Positions 1 to 13,277 of a DNA stretch of 64,000 bases are shown piece by piece. The stretch's first letter is position 1. Each line of letters opens with the position of its first letter. The notes beneath the pieces were generated by a model that saw nothing but the letters and a program-made list of their open reading frames with translations, searched no databases and was not told where the DNA came from. This DNA comes from Pelodiscus sinensis (lineage: Eukaryota > Chordata > Testudines > Trionychidae), in the NCBI RefSeq assembly GCF_049634645.1, contig NC_134722.1, positions 13,689,001 to 13,753,000 on the forward strand, given 5' to 3'. The translations under genes and the position numbers were made by a program.

Positions 1-1128
1 AGGAAACAATGGTAAGGTCAGACTCTAAGGCAGGGTGTTCTTTTCAAAGGGAATTACTTACTGTTCCTCATACTTGAGACACTTCAAAATACTTTTCAAT
101 CATGAGCTATTCTAATTTAACATATACTCCCTCACACAATGACTTGTCTTTAGGGCAGAATTTGGGCCTAATTGTTCAGTAATTTATGGCTGCCAGCATG
201 AAATCAACAACAGCTGCATAAACTTTTAAACACTAAAATCTGTTTATTTTAAGATGGAATGTTGACAATAAATATTATCCCAGATGATTTAATAGAAACC
301 ATGGAAACATTAAGAATTTTTTGGGGGGGAGCTGTTCTATCAAAAGCACGTTGAAGTGGATCCTGGCTTGCCTTCGGAGAAAACATGGCATCACTAACGG
401 TATGTCTACATTCCAATGTAAGTCCAGGATTAGTAGTGCTTGAATTAGCAAACTATGGGTTTGTTAACCTATGTCTGAGCATCTACACTCATTTGTAACC
501 ACAGGTTAACAACTGTTGAATTCTGGGTCTACAGTGCATTATGTGGCCCAAGTCCAACCACCTCTACTCCAGACTTCTCAGAGCCCTTCCAAATGTGGCT
601 GCTCTAGGCCTTCGTTCATGGTGCAGTGTAAGAAAATGTTATTTTCAACAGGCAAAATGTCAGCTTATGGAAATGTGGAATACCTTTATCAGACTGCTAG
701 AGTAGGAGTCCAGTGGGGCTGCATCTACGCAGCAAAGCAATAGGACTTAAACTTTGGGTCCCAATTTCATTCTGGCTTGGAACCTGATTTGTGTGTAGAC
801 AGAACGAGGGGCAAGGCTCGAGTCCAAACCTTGAGCTTACACTGCAGTATAGGCATGCCCGAAGGGTGTAGAAACCTCTACTGCCCAGAACGCCATTAAA
901 GCATTGGATTTAGATATAGGTTCAAATAATTATTTTACACTTGAAGCCAGAGACTTTTAGCTTAAGGCAAAAGTGCCAACTAAACAATACAAATAAAAGT
1001 TTTACATTCTTTGTACAAATTATTTAATAAACTAAATGTTTAGGATCTGAATGAGAGCACGGAGACAGTAATCTACATAAAACTAAAGCACCTGATGCCT
1101 CAGCTACACATCTGATGTTCTGAAGATT

Positions 1129-1222
1129 TTAGAATCATAGAATACTAGAACTGGGAGGCACCTTGAGAGGTCGTCGAGTCCAGTCCCCTGCCCTCATGGC
1201 AAGACCAAGCACTGTCTAGATC
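1129..1222 (-). repeat. CR1 / Cry-SINE-type 3' tail fragment
   Basis: The stretch reads AGAATCATAGAATACTAGAA and then a block ending near CAAGCACTGTCTAGA. It is the reverse complement of the CR1-type 3' end with its ATTCTATGATTCTA tail. Its GACTGGACT core also occurs in the Cry SINE at 56713. Only the tail is present, as expected for a 5'-truncated retrotransposition. Confidence 0.75.
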
Positions 1223-2129
1223 TAGGTGTGGTTCTAGCTAAAGTTCACTCCTTAGATTTCTCCAGATTTAATAGTGAAATCCCTATTCTAAGATATTCAT
1301 ATTTTCCAAGAAAACACATAAGAAATCTCTTAGAAATTTAAACATTTTGAAATGATAAATCTCTGTGTGGCAAATTATGCAAGGGCAGAATTACCCTGCT
1401 ATGGCTAGCTGAGATTAAGACATTGACATCTTGTCTAGCGTTTCTAAGCTATAATTTATAACTCTGCAACAGACCAGTGTTTTCTTCCCATCCATTAAAA
1501 AGAGAGTAGCACATCTGTTAAAACTCTACTACAATGGCTGGCTTTGCATTGCAACAGGAAATGTAACCCAATCGTCTCAGAACTTCTACAAATTTCAGCC
1601 CTTTTTCATGTAAAAGGATTTGAAAATGTAGCTCACTGAAACATCTGTTAAGCTCTTGCAACCCTAACACATGATATTCTTTCTTTTCTATTACTTGCCA
1701 ACAAAAATATCTGGATCTATGTAAGACTATAGCAAGCGTGAGATAATAGAACTGCTTCTATTTTTATATGCAACTGTACACTTACAAGATCATATGTGGT
1801 GACACTAGTTAATGTATTCTGTAGCAACGTTTAAATCTTATGATGAATTTATTGAATTTTAATTGTATAAGTGTCTAGAAAAAAGGGAGAAGGCATTTTG
1901 AATGACAGATTTACATTAATTAAAAATGCAAGAGACTATTTAGCCATGCCATTTTAAGGTCAACTCAATAATCCTGTATATCTGTTTGTTTTATAACTAT
2001 TTTTAAAGACATAAATGAAGTCAACAGGGCACATACCTAGGCTATATGACTATGTATTTCCTACCACTATTACTTTCAGAATCCCTTCTCCAGTATTTAA
2101 TTTGTTTGTAACATCTACTCATTGCAGTT

Positions 2130-2245
2130 TGCCTTGACGTAGATGATAAACTCTTCAAGGCAAGACCCACCCTTAATTGTACAATGTTAAGTAAAATAGG
2201 GACCCGGTCTCTGTTTGCTACAACAAGAGAAGTAGTAAATAAAAT
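2130..2245 (+). repeat. Degraded interspersed repeat of the GTAAGCTC...AGCACC...AATAAAATA type
   Basis: An AAACTCTTCAAGGCAAGACC block followed by a GTACAATG-like block and an AATA-rich tail repeats a pattern seen at 35860, 54070 and, inverted, near 4800 and 63820. It looks like an old retroposed family common in reptile genomes. The exact family is not identified. Confidence 0.4.
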
Positions 2246-3996
2246 AGAAGAGAGATGCTGTTGATATTACCATCTGCCACCAAAAAAGGAGAGGGGGGAC
2301 ACACATCTGTTGATCCTAATTTTGATATATTTTGATTTTCGATAAGTAAATGTCAGGAGCAAAAGAATCCAAGGTAAATATCCACTAGTCTAAATGGTAA
2401 AAACATCATTTGGAACCACCATATTAACAAGGTTCAGCAGCAGAACACTTGCAAATTTCCTGTGAATTACCAGAAGGGTTCACTATGACCAGCATGGATA
2501 CAGAATATCACACATGATGCCACAGTAGACAGCCATAAAAGAGGTTTGGATGAGGCAGAGTTGCATTACTTTCAGCATAATAATCCCTTTATTGCAACAA
2601 TCACATTTTGTAAAAGTCGAATATTTCAAAGAGAAATTAAGTTTATGAAAGTTACTTAAGAATATTCAGTAGTATAGTTAGACACCTCCAACAACTATTC
2701 CTTAAAACAGGCATTTAAAATAGCCTGACTCCATGAAGAGTGGCCTAATTACTGTAACTAAAGTCACTGTAGTCACAGCAAGTAACATCAAATTGAAAAA
2801 AAAAAGGTTTATACTAGACCATTTCTCTTCAATGCTTCATGGAATCAGCTAAAACTAGAGGCCTATAGGCAATGTTTCCGAGTACTAAATTCTGTCATGC
2901 AGAGTATTCTCATTGCCACATGCTAGAGGCCGCATGACCTCTCCTAAGAATGGAGATATACTGTATGCAGCAACATTAATCTCTGAAAGACATACACACT
3001 CACATTCAGATTGGAGCAACATCACTTTTATTAATTTAACCACTATAAAATATTTTAAAGCACACAAGACATACCTTTGTTCGTCATTTGGAATCAAAAT
3101 GAAATATTTTACCAGCTAATAAGTAGATATAATTTATAACAACAGTAATTTAAGTTGATGATTTAAAAATGCCATTAGTAAATTATCTTAAAAATAAATA
3201 TGAAAAAATTAAAATGACTGTTCTCAGTAACTAGCAATAAGCAGGTTAGCAAATTGGAGAAATACATTATTTGGGAAACACTAGAAATGAAAATTTAAAT
3301 AGTTTCCTCTAAATCATTTTTCCTGAGACTAGTTTTCCAAAAAGTTCGACCTTTGATCCCTGCATTATGTTCCACACAGGGTAGATAAAAATCATTCATT
3401 TAAAAAAATTAAAAATGAATTTAAAATTTGATTTTTTAAATGTTTTTCAATACTCAAAATACTAAATGTCTTGTTTACATTTATTTTTTCATTCTTCAAG
3501 ACTCTCTCTTTCTCTGTCCCTGCCTTTTAGTATAAGTGTGATTTAATAAGCAAATTCCCAAGCTGTTCGCTATGTTGGATATTGCTAGACAGAAAAGTTT
3601 AGCTTAGCTAATTTCTAGGCTTGTTTAATTAGTTATCTAGGTTTAGCCTCTATCTCTTGAGTATACAGTAGAGAAAGATGCAGTAAGAGAAATCTAGAGT
3701 TGCCAGTTGCCGCAAGTGCCATTTTCTTATTTTAGATTGCATAATATTTGCCTCTTATTTGGAAACATCATGGTGGCAGACCATAATGGTGATACCATAA
3801 GTCTACTCCCTATTTTACTTCAGCATAACTCAGATTTCTCAAAGGATGCCCATCCTATACTCCAAAATGAATTGCACTCTAAGCACAGTCAGACTTAGCT
3901 TCTTTGGTAACTTAGAATCAGATCTGCATCAAAATAATGGTGGAAGTGGGGAAGATGAGAGGTAGCTATAGAAGATTTAAGGACACTGTACATTTA

Positions 3997-4270
3997 GGGT
4001 ACGTCTACACTGTGACACTGTTTTGAGATACTTCCAGTATCCTAAAATAGCTATTCTCCACCTTTTGAGCAAGCCCATTATTTCGAGATATAAAGGGCTC
4101 ACTATTCCGGCGTCCCTGTAAACCTCGTTCCACAAGGATTAAGGGATGTTTCAGAATAGCACTATTTCAAAATTTGGCGCTGTTTAGAAATAAGCTATTT
4201 TGAAATTAACTTGAAATAAACTCAAATTGTGTAGCTTATTTTGAGCTACAGGTGCAGTGTAGACGCAGCC
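3997..4270. mobile_element. MITE, GTCTACAC-ended, TTTCGAAATA-like interior
   Basis: The ends are GGGTACGTCTACACTG and CAGTGTAGACGCAGCC, inverted copies of each other. The interior is rich in AGCTATTTTGAAAT-like inverted motifs. The flanks TTA and ATA are consistent with a diverged 3-bp target duplication. It is 274 bp with no coding capacity, so it is non-autonomous. It resembles the interior of the element at 28048-28457. PIF/Harbinger affiliation is inferred from the TSD length. Confidence 0.75.
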
Positions 4271-4794
4271 ATAGTGTTCTAAGGACTTGTTGGTTAGAGT
4301 TAATAATATGTGATTTTTTTTTTTAAAGAGTTTAAGGACCGCCATCAGCCGGCAACTCAGGAGACTGCTGCAACTGCAAATGTCAAACATTTATGTAACA
4401 CTTAAGATTTAGTTTAATAAAATATAAGTGCTATTGTGTCTGTGTGTGTGATTTAGTTCTTATATTTTCTAATGTGCTGCTGCATCTCGTAAGGAGTATT
4501 ATGTATTAGCTCCTAAATTAACCAAAAGCCAGTTATCTAAAAAAATTACACGAAGTATACCCTAGTAGCTCTTGTAAAACGTTGTACTGAGCTGTAAATT
4601 AACATGTCCTAGGTATCAGATTTGCACTATTGTTTGAAAAAAATGTTAATAATATCAATGGGAAGCTTGATTTGAATCAACAATTTTTTGGTGATTTAAA
4701 CCGCATTGATTTAAATTAGTTTACACCATTCTCTACTAAACCTTGGTTTTGTGAGATAAAATGAAAAGTTTCATTATTAACAACTATTTTTATT

Positions 4795-4870
4795 GTAATA
4801 GCACCAAGAGGCTCGTCAGGATCAGGGCCTCACTGTGCTCGACAAACACATGCCACACACCATGAATATA
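4795..4870 (-). repeat. Degraded interspersed repeat (same family as 35860), inverted
   Basis: TAATAGCACCAAGAGGCTC followed by GGGCCTCACTGTGC mirrors the tail of the repeats near 35860 and 54070 on the other strand. It is heavily diverged and the family is unnamed here. Confidence 0.4.
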
Positions 4871-5065
4871 TGGTGTCTGTCCATAGTAGCTGCAGCCTCA
4901 AAGTCTGAGATAAATCCAGCACCCTTGCCAAAACACTAGCCTAGTCTCTGGAGATATCTGCAACAAGAATGGCAAGGAGATTCCTGCATCCAAACCATGG
5001 AGTAATAGTGGAGCTGCTCCAAAAAGCTATTCCAGCTGACAGAAGTAGGTTGGGCAGTCGTAATA

Positions 5066-5150
5066 CAGCTTGAACCTCTCTAGTCTGGAACTTTCTGGTC
5101 TAGCAACATCCATGGCTCGGCATGATGTCCACTTATCACAGGCAAGGTTC
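5066..5150. mobile_element. pogo/Tigger-like DNA transposon end, truncated
   Basis: After a TA dinucleotide the sequence begins CAGCTTGAACCTCTCTAGTC, and a CTGGTCTAGCAACATCCATG block follows. This is close to the left end of the element at 54659. No matching right end is found, and similarity fades near 5150. Confidence 0.6.
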
Positions 5151-5342
5151 CCTGTAAGCTGTGTGCCCGCGCAGGTGCACAGCCCTTTTCTGAGCCTTGT
5201 GCAGAGCTTCAGAGCTCCCCACACAGGCAGGAAGCTCAGCTGATTGGCTGGGGATGGAAGGTACAGGGCAACCGCCCACTTGGAGAAGCAGAAGGAGCAG
5301 TAATTGTTGCTGCTGCATGCTATAAATGAAGAAGCAGGCTTC

Positions 5343-5957
5343 AGCCTTTACTCCAGGACTGGGCAAAAGACGATCTGTGGGCCAGATCTGGCCGCAAGAG
5401 CCTCAGCCAGCACCCTGCCTTCCCGCACCTGCTTGGCCATGTGTGTTTCTGAACACTGAGAGCCTGGAGGGAGGGGAGACAGGCTTCTCATGCTGTTCCT
5501 GGCTCCCAGTAGCTCCCATTAGCTGGTTTCAGCCAATAGCAGTTGCCTGTTTACAGTACAGAGAGCATGTCAAGTGCCCCTCATACCTCATCCTCTGGGC
5601 TTACAGCAGTCAGGTCAGAGCACTAAACATGGCTCCTGTAGCTCACCTGAGCAGTACAGGGGCAGGAAGGCAAGGACTTTGGCTAAGGAATCCCCAATAC
5701 TCTGTGCCAGGTCACAACCCAAACCCTTGCATCTCTAGGTCACACTTCCCTCCCAGATCCTGCACCCCCTCCTCACCCCAGTCCATTGTCCCAGGTCATG
5801 CAAACCCAAACTCCCTCCCAGATCCCACACCCAAATCTCTTATCCCAAGCTCCCTTCTGTACCCAAACTCCATCCCAGAGCCCTAAACCTCCTCCATTAA
5901 TATAATGGAAGAGTGCGGCCTTTGACCACTTAAATTCTTTGAGTAGCCCCCCATCAA
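5343..5957 (+). mobile_element. Non-autonomous hAT (Charlie-like) element, degraded
   Basis: The left side, CCAGGACTGGGCAAAAGACG then GATCTGTGGGCCAGATCTGG, is a mutated form of the widespread vertebrate hAT start CAGGGGTGGGCAAAC followed by a GGCCCGCGGGCC motif. The right side (GAGTGCGGCCTTTGACCACT at about 5911, then GAGTAGCCCCCCA) fits the usual right end. The interior is C-rich with CCAAACTCC-type tandem blocks. A 186-codon open frame in it is low-complexity and not a gene. Confidence 0.6.
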
Positions 5958-6264
5958 CCGTGTGTTAAAGGCTTAAGATAAGAAAGAAGAATATTCTCTT
6001 AGCATATTTTTTTGAATGTTGCAGTTATTGAAATCTCTGATCTTAATGTTTTTTTTTAATCCTGTGTTACTAATTAATACATGGTAAACTGCATTGCATT
6101 AAGGCTAGATCTTTGCTATGTGGTAGAGTTCTGGTTCTTATAAGTCAGAAGTAGCAAGTACTAGGTGTGATGCTAACAGTTTTGTAAGATGAAACCTTAT
6201 TTGCAAGATCTTTGAAACATTCATCTGCCTGTTAGAAAAAATGATGATATATGCACTCCAAGGT

Positions 6265-6394
6265 CTCAGAGGGGTAGTTGTGTTAGTCTGTAACTAAAAA
6301 GCTTAAAAGACAACAGTCCCATACCACCTTAGACTAACAAATATATAGAAATAGTATCATAAGCTTTCATGGGCACAACCCACTTCTTCAGCCA
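6265..6394 (-). mobile_element. Penelope-like element, 3'-end fragment
   Basis: It contains GAGGGGTAGTTGTGTTAGTC, AGACTAACAAATATATAG and AAGCTTTCATGGGCACAACC, in the order and orientation found at the 3' end of the long Penelope copy at 21217. It is about 130 bp, a 5'-truncated copy lacking the ORF. Confidence 0.7.
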
Positions 6395-8888
6395 AGGATA
6401 GTGTGAATTTTCTTTTTATTTGATTTTGTATAAAATAATCATAAACATTGATCCTAGTTAATTATCCCTAGTTTTAATATATTTTCTTCCACCTTTATGG
6501 ACTATTTAAAATATATATTTATATGTATGGTTTTTGTTTATACTGGTGGGTGCACATGCACACACTATTTCAATACTGTTGTTGCACATAAGAAATATCA
6601 ATCCGCTCAAAAGAAAATTCAGCCCACCCAAGGATGGAAAATCTTAGTGGGAACACTGATCATAGGTGTGACTAAGTGTCCCATGGTCCCATAAAATTTG
6701 TTTACAGCCACCAGTCCTGGCTCTCGGTATTCTGTGTTGTAATTTGGCTCTAATTTACCCTTAAATGTCTTCTAAGAGCCCAGTAAGCAATGGGAGTGTT
6801 GGTAATGCTTCTAGACTGTATTGACCGCCTGCGGTTCAACACTGGTCAGGTTGCGAGTGTGCCGGGCTAGAGAGGTCCAACTCATATAAACTCTCAATGT
6901 GGGTAAGGAGTAAAGCATGCTCAAAGGTACAGCACTCCTACAAGAACAAAAAAAAAAATCCCTGTCCATGGATGAAGTGAGAGTACAGAATAGCTGGGCT
7001 GCACATCATGAAAAGGATGCACATCATCTGTGGGTCTCTAGGCTCCTGATCCTAACTTTGAGAGTGGTTGCACCCGTGAAGTTTAGGGCAGGATTTGTCA
7101 CACTACGAGTTGTAATAATGGATCTGCCTTCACCCAGGACCATCACAACTGTACCTGTACAACCTCAATTGATTAAAAGAAACTCAAAGAACTGACGGAA
7201 GCAATATGGCTTGGTTTAGGGAGATTTGCCTAGTCAATGTTGATCTCTTATTCTCTTTCACACATGAGTCAAACAAATACCATCATATGAGACTATCATC
7301 AAAAGAAGTGACACAAAAATAAAATAACAGCCAAAATAACCTAATTAGCATTTTAATTTTTTAAATAAAAAAGCTGCAGAAACTGTTCTCTACAATGATA
7401 CATCCATGACTTTAGGAGGCAAGATGAACCTGAAGTCAACAATATTGGCTATCTAGCTCCTCAAATGGCAACCCTCCAGACTCATCCCCTGCATGAAACA
7501 CAGTTTTGGGGTACTTAGAACTTTTATGTCTCTACAAATTTCTTCTGGAGAATCCAAGAGGCTTCCCTCCACTGAGTGGTATGTTTTAACTTTTAAAATT
7601 CAGGAAAGTTTTGGGGTCAGGGGGTTATACAAATAAAAGGTAGTATTTGAAAACATCTTAACAGTCAGTATATTTTCCATGCTAAGATATTTAAAAAATG
7701 GCCTTGTGCAATTCTACCTGTTGATAAATTGTATAGTCAATTTTTTGACCACACTTTGGTTCAGTATGAAATATATTTAAGAGACTAAATAACCAATGTC
7801 TGACAGGTTTATTACTATGGTACAGGAAAAAGGTTCTATATGATATAAATGTACGAAGAGCAGCCTTGTGCAGTGAGGTTACATTTACCTTACACAAGTG
7901 AGCTCCCCAAGTTACACATTTCAGCTGGTATTACATTTTACAAGTTATACATTTCTTTACATGGACTGAAATCCAACCATCCGTTTGTTCCAGTTCCCTA
8001 GCGTGTTGTTCTGATCCTTCCTTATCTTTGTTTTCAGTACTAGAATTCCAGGTACTGATCCGTGAAGGTACTTCCCTGGTTTGTATTAAGACACAGAGTA
8101 AATGTATCTTGGTTTTGACAGATTTCCTATCTCGTTCTGCCAAATGCTTACTTCAGCAAGTGAAAGGTGTTATGGGATATTTAGTGTAAGTGAACAATAT
8201 TATGGTATAGTCCAGTTCAGGCTAAATCGCTGTTACAATATTTGTGGTTAAGGTTACACACATACACACAGGTGAGGATAATATAACACATATATAATTT
8301 ATATGCGAGACAGGATATATTAGTCAACATACCAAATAACCACCAACACACACTCATATGCACACACACCCTTTCCAGTTAAACTCCCCAACCACCAACA
8401 TAGAAACCAGTGCCTTTGGGCTAAAAATAATGATCAGGAAAATGATGGAACTTCTAAGCCTCAGAAAAAGAAGAATTTACACTAAAAATGCTTTTCCTCA
8501 GTCATCAACAATGCCACTAACAAGATTCTCTAATCACAGCACCTACATAGCCATCTATTTACATAACAAATGTACCTAGCATACACTTAAACATCACTAA
8601 TCCCAAAGCATTCTACTCCTACTATGTGCAGTTATCTGTTACCAGGGCAATGTAAAGCAAGCATTCCAACACTCTACATATTACTTTAGATTGACAAAGT
8701 TCATCTGAAATTGTGTTAAGACCCTTTACTAGAGCTCACAGGTTTGACAACATGATTGCCATTAAAACCATGCTTGCATTTATAAGAGGCAAAAGGTTAA
8801 AGCAAGTATGTACATCTGGATTTTTATAACTTCTCTACCATGATTTAAAAATGTAAGATGTGTAAAGTGCTGCAAGGCATTCACTTAC

Positions 8889-9153
8889 CATGGATTTGGT
8901 GAAAGGCCGAGCCAAGGTAAACAGCAGGGTATACACCCACCAGTTGCGATGAATGGATGAGTATATCATATTTCCAGGATGCACTGCATTAGATGTCACC
9001 CCATAGGGAGAAAGGTGGCGGTTTAGCTCATTGGAGAACAATATATTGCAAAGCTTGGAACGGTTGTAGGCCACCATAGCCCAGAACTCTTTCTTAGATG
9101 GAGAAAGCAGGCTGAAGTCAAGTTTTCCTGAGGAATCTTTAATTTCTGAAAAT
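8889..9153 (-). CDS. WWOX: WWOX coding exon 8 (SDR active site YNRSK)
   Basis: This 265-bp exon completes the Arg codon begun by exon 7 and adds 88 residues, from FSEIKDSSGKLDF to ARPFTKSM. It carries the SDR active-site YxxxK as YNRSK, equivalent to human Tyr293 and Lys297, and then the VHPGNM segment of the substrate-side loop. The acceptor is TTTTTAG before 9153. A second AG eight bases into the exon would break the frame, so the upstream one is chosen. The donor is ATG/GTAAGT at 8889/8888, and the exon ends in phase 0, as in human. The last coding exon is not in the window. In human WWOX the following intron is very long and spans the FRA16D fragile site. Confidence 0.97.
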
Positions 9154-9186
9154 CTAAAAAACAGTACACATGCTTAAGCCATTCTC

Positions 9187-9273
9187 GTCCAAATTCTGCT
9201 CTCGCTTAAAACAGAACAACTCCTTGGAAGTCACAAAGGTTGTTCTGCTGCAGATGACAGCAGAATTTGGACT
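9187..9273. repeat. Old palindromic MITE / hairpin in intron 7
   Basis: TCCAAATTCTGCT (9188-9200) is exactly inverted as AGCAGAATTTGGA (9259-9271), and AGAACAAC is inverted near 9239 as GTTGTTCT. It resembles a common amniote palindromic repeat with AATTCTGCTCTCAGTTACAC ends. It lies only about 35-120 bases upstream of the exon 8 acceptor in transcript sense. Confidence 0.6.
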
Positions 9274-10346
9274 GTAACCAACACACAACTACTTAGCAGT
9301 TATTTAAAATCTAAAAGAAATTACTTATGGTCCTCAAAAATAACCATGTTATATAAGAGTAAAATTATTAACTAAATTCACATCAGAAGCAAAAGACAGA
9401 ATGAATTTAATAAAATAAAAATAAGTTAACAGAAAGGCTTTTATTTATTATTTAAACCCCACAATTTATACTATCAGAACTATACAAGGAACAAAACAGT
9501 TTTTTAGTTATGTTTTTCAAGACTCATACAATTAATATACATTTAATTTAGAATAAAAGATTTCTGCTTTTCCAAGAAGAGTAATACAATATTCATTCTT
9601 AACCATTTTCCTAGATTATTTTAATATAATGTTCCAGTGCTGCTTATTTTAGTTTAAGGATCCAAGTAACTACAGATGACTCTTGCTGCTTCTTAGGCTC
9701 TTTTTAGATTAAAAATTAATGATTATAAAGTGGTTATAACCTTGGTAACTTGCCATCAATAGTCTTATATGTTTAAAGATAAATGTAAACAAAGCCAAAA
9801 TGAGTTCTGGCAGACTGTAATGTTTTTAAGTATACCCCTGGCATGGCTGAACACAAATCAAAGTAACTAGTTGATGTTTTTTAATTGGGTCTGACAGAGT
9901 CATTAAACACCAGCTGTTTGTTTCTTTCTTTCTTTTTTAATAATAACAAAGTAGTGAATGTACTAAAGCCATTTACACGAAAAAAGTTATTTTTTAGATA
10001 GTAATCTTTCTATCCTTATATTTTTTGGTTTAATAAATTACCAGTAAGCATTAGTGCTAAAAAATAAATATCATTGCAAGTTGCAAAACTATGCTCCCCT
10101 TAGGAGTACTGCTTAAAAATAAAATAAAATATAAAAGATTATCAAACATACTTCAATATGTAGAGTTTTCAGAAACAGCTAGGGAAATGAGGGACAAACA
10201 TAACTGTGGCACACATTATAAAAAAAATAAAAATGCCTTCCTTGATTTTGCATTATATGCCCCCAAATTAAGCAACTGACATGTTTGTGTGTGTGGGTTT
10301 TTTTTAAATTTATGTCTAGGCAAAAACAGTAAAATATACAGATACA

Positions 10347-10590
10347 GGCTACGTCTACACTGGCCCCTTTTCCGGAAGTAAGAATAAGAGCCTCCGGAAA
10401 AGGGCACTTTTTCCGGAGGATCGGGGCCAGTGTAGACGCTCTTTTCCGGCTTTTTTAAAAGCCGGAAAAAAGCGGCGGACATTTTTATTTAAATGCCGCG
10501 GGGGATATTTAAATCCCCCGCGGATTTCCCTACGACGACTGGTGAAATTTACATGCCCCTTCTGGAAAAGGGGCCAGTGTAGACGTAGCC
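10347..10590. mobile_element. MITE, GTCTACAC-ended, TTCCGGAA-type interior
   Basis: The inverted ends GGCTACGTCTACACTGG and CCAGTGTAGACGTAGCC are almost perfectly complementary. Nested TTCCGGA, CCTCCGG and AAGCCGG palindromes and a mirrored GGGGGATATTTAAATCCCCC block fill the interior. It is 244 bp without coding capacity and of the same type as 53556-53873. Confidence 0.85.
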
Positions 10591-13277
10591 AAAGAGTCTA
10601 CAAGGTTCCAAAGACAATAGGCGCTGACAATGCTTTGTTTCTTTCAGGATCAGTCCTTCATATTGATTTTCAATCTTTCATAATTTTCACATTTATTTAG
10701 GGTGCAATTCTGAAACCAGTGGTACTATTCTGGGAGTAAATTACTACTCAACACGAATAAGGGCGCAAACTCTGCTACTCAAGTCCTTAGTAACTATCTA
10801 AACCACACATGCATACTATACAAATACAGTGTTCTGTGTCTGTCATCAACACAATGGTAATGTAGTGACGCATTCTCAGCCCAATCCTTTGAGTCAGTCT
10901 TACATCAGCAACCCCATTCATTTTCGTGGACAATCAAATTAATTACATGGAAATAAAGATAGAAGAAAAGTCAACTTACTTATTATTCTTAGTTTAGCAT
11001 TATGTGCTTAAACTACTCATAAGATTACTTCAGTGCAAATGAATTGAGTTTAATACAGATAAGTAAACAAAATAGAGCTAAAGAGGAAAATAAATGTTTT
11101 GCCTCAGAGCTGTCTAGCATAGTAATTTCTGCAAACAGGACTTTATTTTCCCCCTAACAGGGAGTCTTGACTCCAACAAAAAGATTCAGCCAAGGTTTAT
11201 GGAAGTAATTAGATACCCACACTTCTGTTTTACAACACAGTTTAAGGATCAGAGTTCCCAAATAAGTTGGAAACCACTACCAGTATTAAGACCTACTCTG
11301 TAAACTGCCTCCCTGTATCAGCTTATTGTCACCGAACAGCTAGAAAAAGCAGCCATGTAATGATTATTTTAAATGTTTAAATATGATTTTAAGATACAAG
11401 AAATGAATCCCCAAAATAGAAAAGCAATATGTTGGATTCGTAATTATATTCCAACATGCATCATGACTTATTTTTTATAGGTTTTCATAAAACTTAGCTA
11501 GAGCTCATTCAGTTAGCAATATACATGTTAAAATATCTTATTTTCCAAAACAAAGATAAAGCTCTAGTTCTACATGGTACATAAGGGGAAAAACCCAAAG
11601 ACATCATTTAAAATACTATTTGAGATACACGCTTAAAAAGGGAAACAAGCAGCTGACAATTCAACATAATCTCCCATTAAATAACAGCTCATTTATACAT
11701 ATCCCATTGTGCCCTCCACATCTGGCAAGTGATTGGAATTGGCAGATTTATTTCCAGAGCTATATTGCCTGCCCCCCATAGTAGCTTCCCTCACTCCTAA
11801 CAGGACTCTGCTACTTGCTTTCACAAACCTGGTGTGATTTGCAAAGATAAGGATGTCCAGATTTTGTTACCACCTAATTACTAGATGTTTCATGTCTTTT
11901 AACACCAGGGAGGATTATTACTGGCATTTTCTCTTGCTTCCTTTCATTTCAGCCATCATAAATTTAAAATGGTAAAAGTAAATCTATCTTCAGTGTGTCA
12001 TTTATACCATAAGCCCCTCTGTTTGGAAGTGATAAAGATTTCAGCCTGACCCTTGGCTGGTCTCTCTCTACCAGGTCTCAAGGGTTACATTCTATGGAAA
12101 CGTGATTAAAAATATAAGCTTTATTCTGGGTCTCTTAAAACACTGCATACATGCATGCATAAATAAATAAATAAAAGCAGTTGCACATTTTGTCCTCTAG
12201 CTTTGCTAAATCTCTTGCACATCAACCAAAAAAGTGAATTAGAAATCAACAATAACGTTGTTAAAGCAAGCCATGATGGTACTAATCCCTGAACATTCTG
12301 AACTAAATTTGAATGTTCAAGTGCTCTGGATGTGGACAGAATTCAGAATTGGGCTCCGAGGCCCAGATTTTTAAAAGTATTTAGGCTAAGCTGCACCAAA
12401 ATCCTATTGACGGTAGATGCAATTTAGACTCCTTATTGCCTAAATCACTGTTGAAAGAGAGATTTAGGCATTAAATCAGGTAGGTATTGCAACACTGCCT
12501 GTACAAATGCCTGACTACTTTTAAATGCTCAACTACCATAATCTAGTTTGGATAGTAATTGTTTTGTCGTTTTTAAAACTCCCTTCTCTTCAGTTATTAA
12601 AAACATTCTAAAATCATGGGAAACATGTCTAAAATAAGGTGAAATTTCACATTCTGCTTTTTTGCCAAATTGTACTCCTAAAGATAATAGGAGAGAAGTG
12701 CCACCTGATATCTTAATTGAAAATTTAACCAAAAGAGGCACAGCCAATTTCTAATATAAACTAACTAACAAACTTCCCTTTCTACAATTATACAGCTAAT
12801 GTCTGCATTGAATTCCCTAATTTCTCATTATAAAACAATTGGATTTCATCTAGCAGTCTTTAATTGCATTGTTTCTCCTGCTAAAATAACTGCACATGCT
12901 TCTTGGTAAGATGTTGAAGTTGTTGAATGACAAATCAATAAAGGTCATGCCATTCAGATTTAATCAATTATTATTCCATCTCCTAGCAAAATCAATGAGT
13001 GGTCTGAAGTGCGGTGAAAAATCTGCATTCACACGAAGAGTGACCAAGACCGGCATATGCAGTATTATGAAACGCGTGTGCTCATAGAATCTCAGGACAG
13101 ATCCTGTATGTGAATAATCCTACTGAGTTCCAAAAAGTATTGCTCAAGCCTGAGTAGGTACTAGCGTTAGTCTTTTTATTTTTAAGTGTGTTATTTCCAA
13201 TTTGGTGGTTTTGTTCCAAGGACAGCAGAAAAGGAAGATCAGAGCTAAATCGAGAACATATTGTAATTTTAACCAAC

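Larger units (their letters stand above)
1..8888 (-). other. WWOX: WWOX intron 8, 5' portion
   Basis: Non-coding, downstream of exon 8 in the gene's direction. It is mostly AT-rich unique-looking DNA. Recognisable items are a CR1 tail near 1129, a MITE at 3997-4270, a pogo/Tigger-like end at 5066, a hAT-like element at 5343-5957 and a Penelope 3' fragment at 6265-6394. Nothing further is recognised in 1-1128, 2246-3996 or 6395-8888. Short open frames there lack codon structure or family motifs. Confidence 0.9.
9154..13277 (-). other. WWOX: WWOX intron 7 (complete, 4.1 kb)
   Basis: It is bounded by the exon 7 donor (GTTGGT) and the exon 8 acceptor (TTTTTAG). It holds an old hairpin MITE at 9187-9273 and a TCCGGA-type MITE at 10347-10590. 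The rest, including all of 10591-13277, shows no recognisable repeat, gene or RNA. Confidence 0.92.

Noticed and set aside
5326..5886. 186-codon plus-strand open frame
   Set aside because: It lies inside the hAT-like element and is Pro/Ser-rich from tandem CCCAAACTCC-type blocks, with no domain or splice context.
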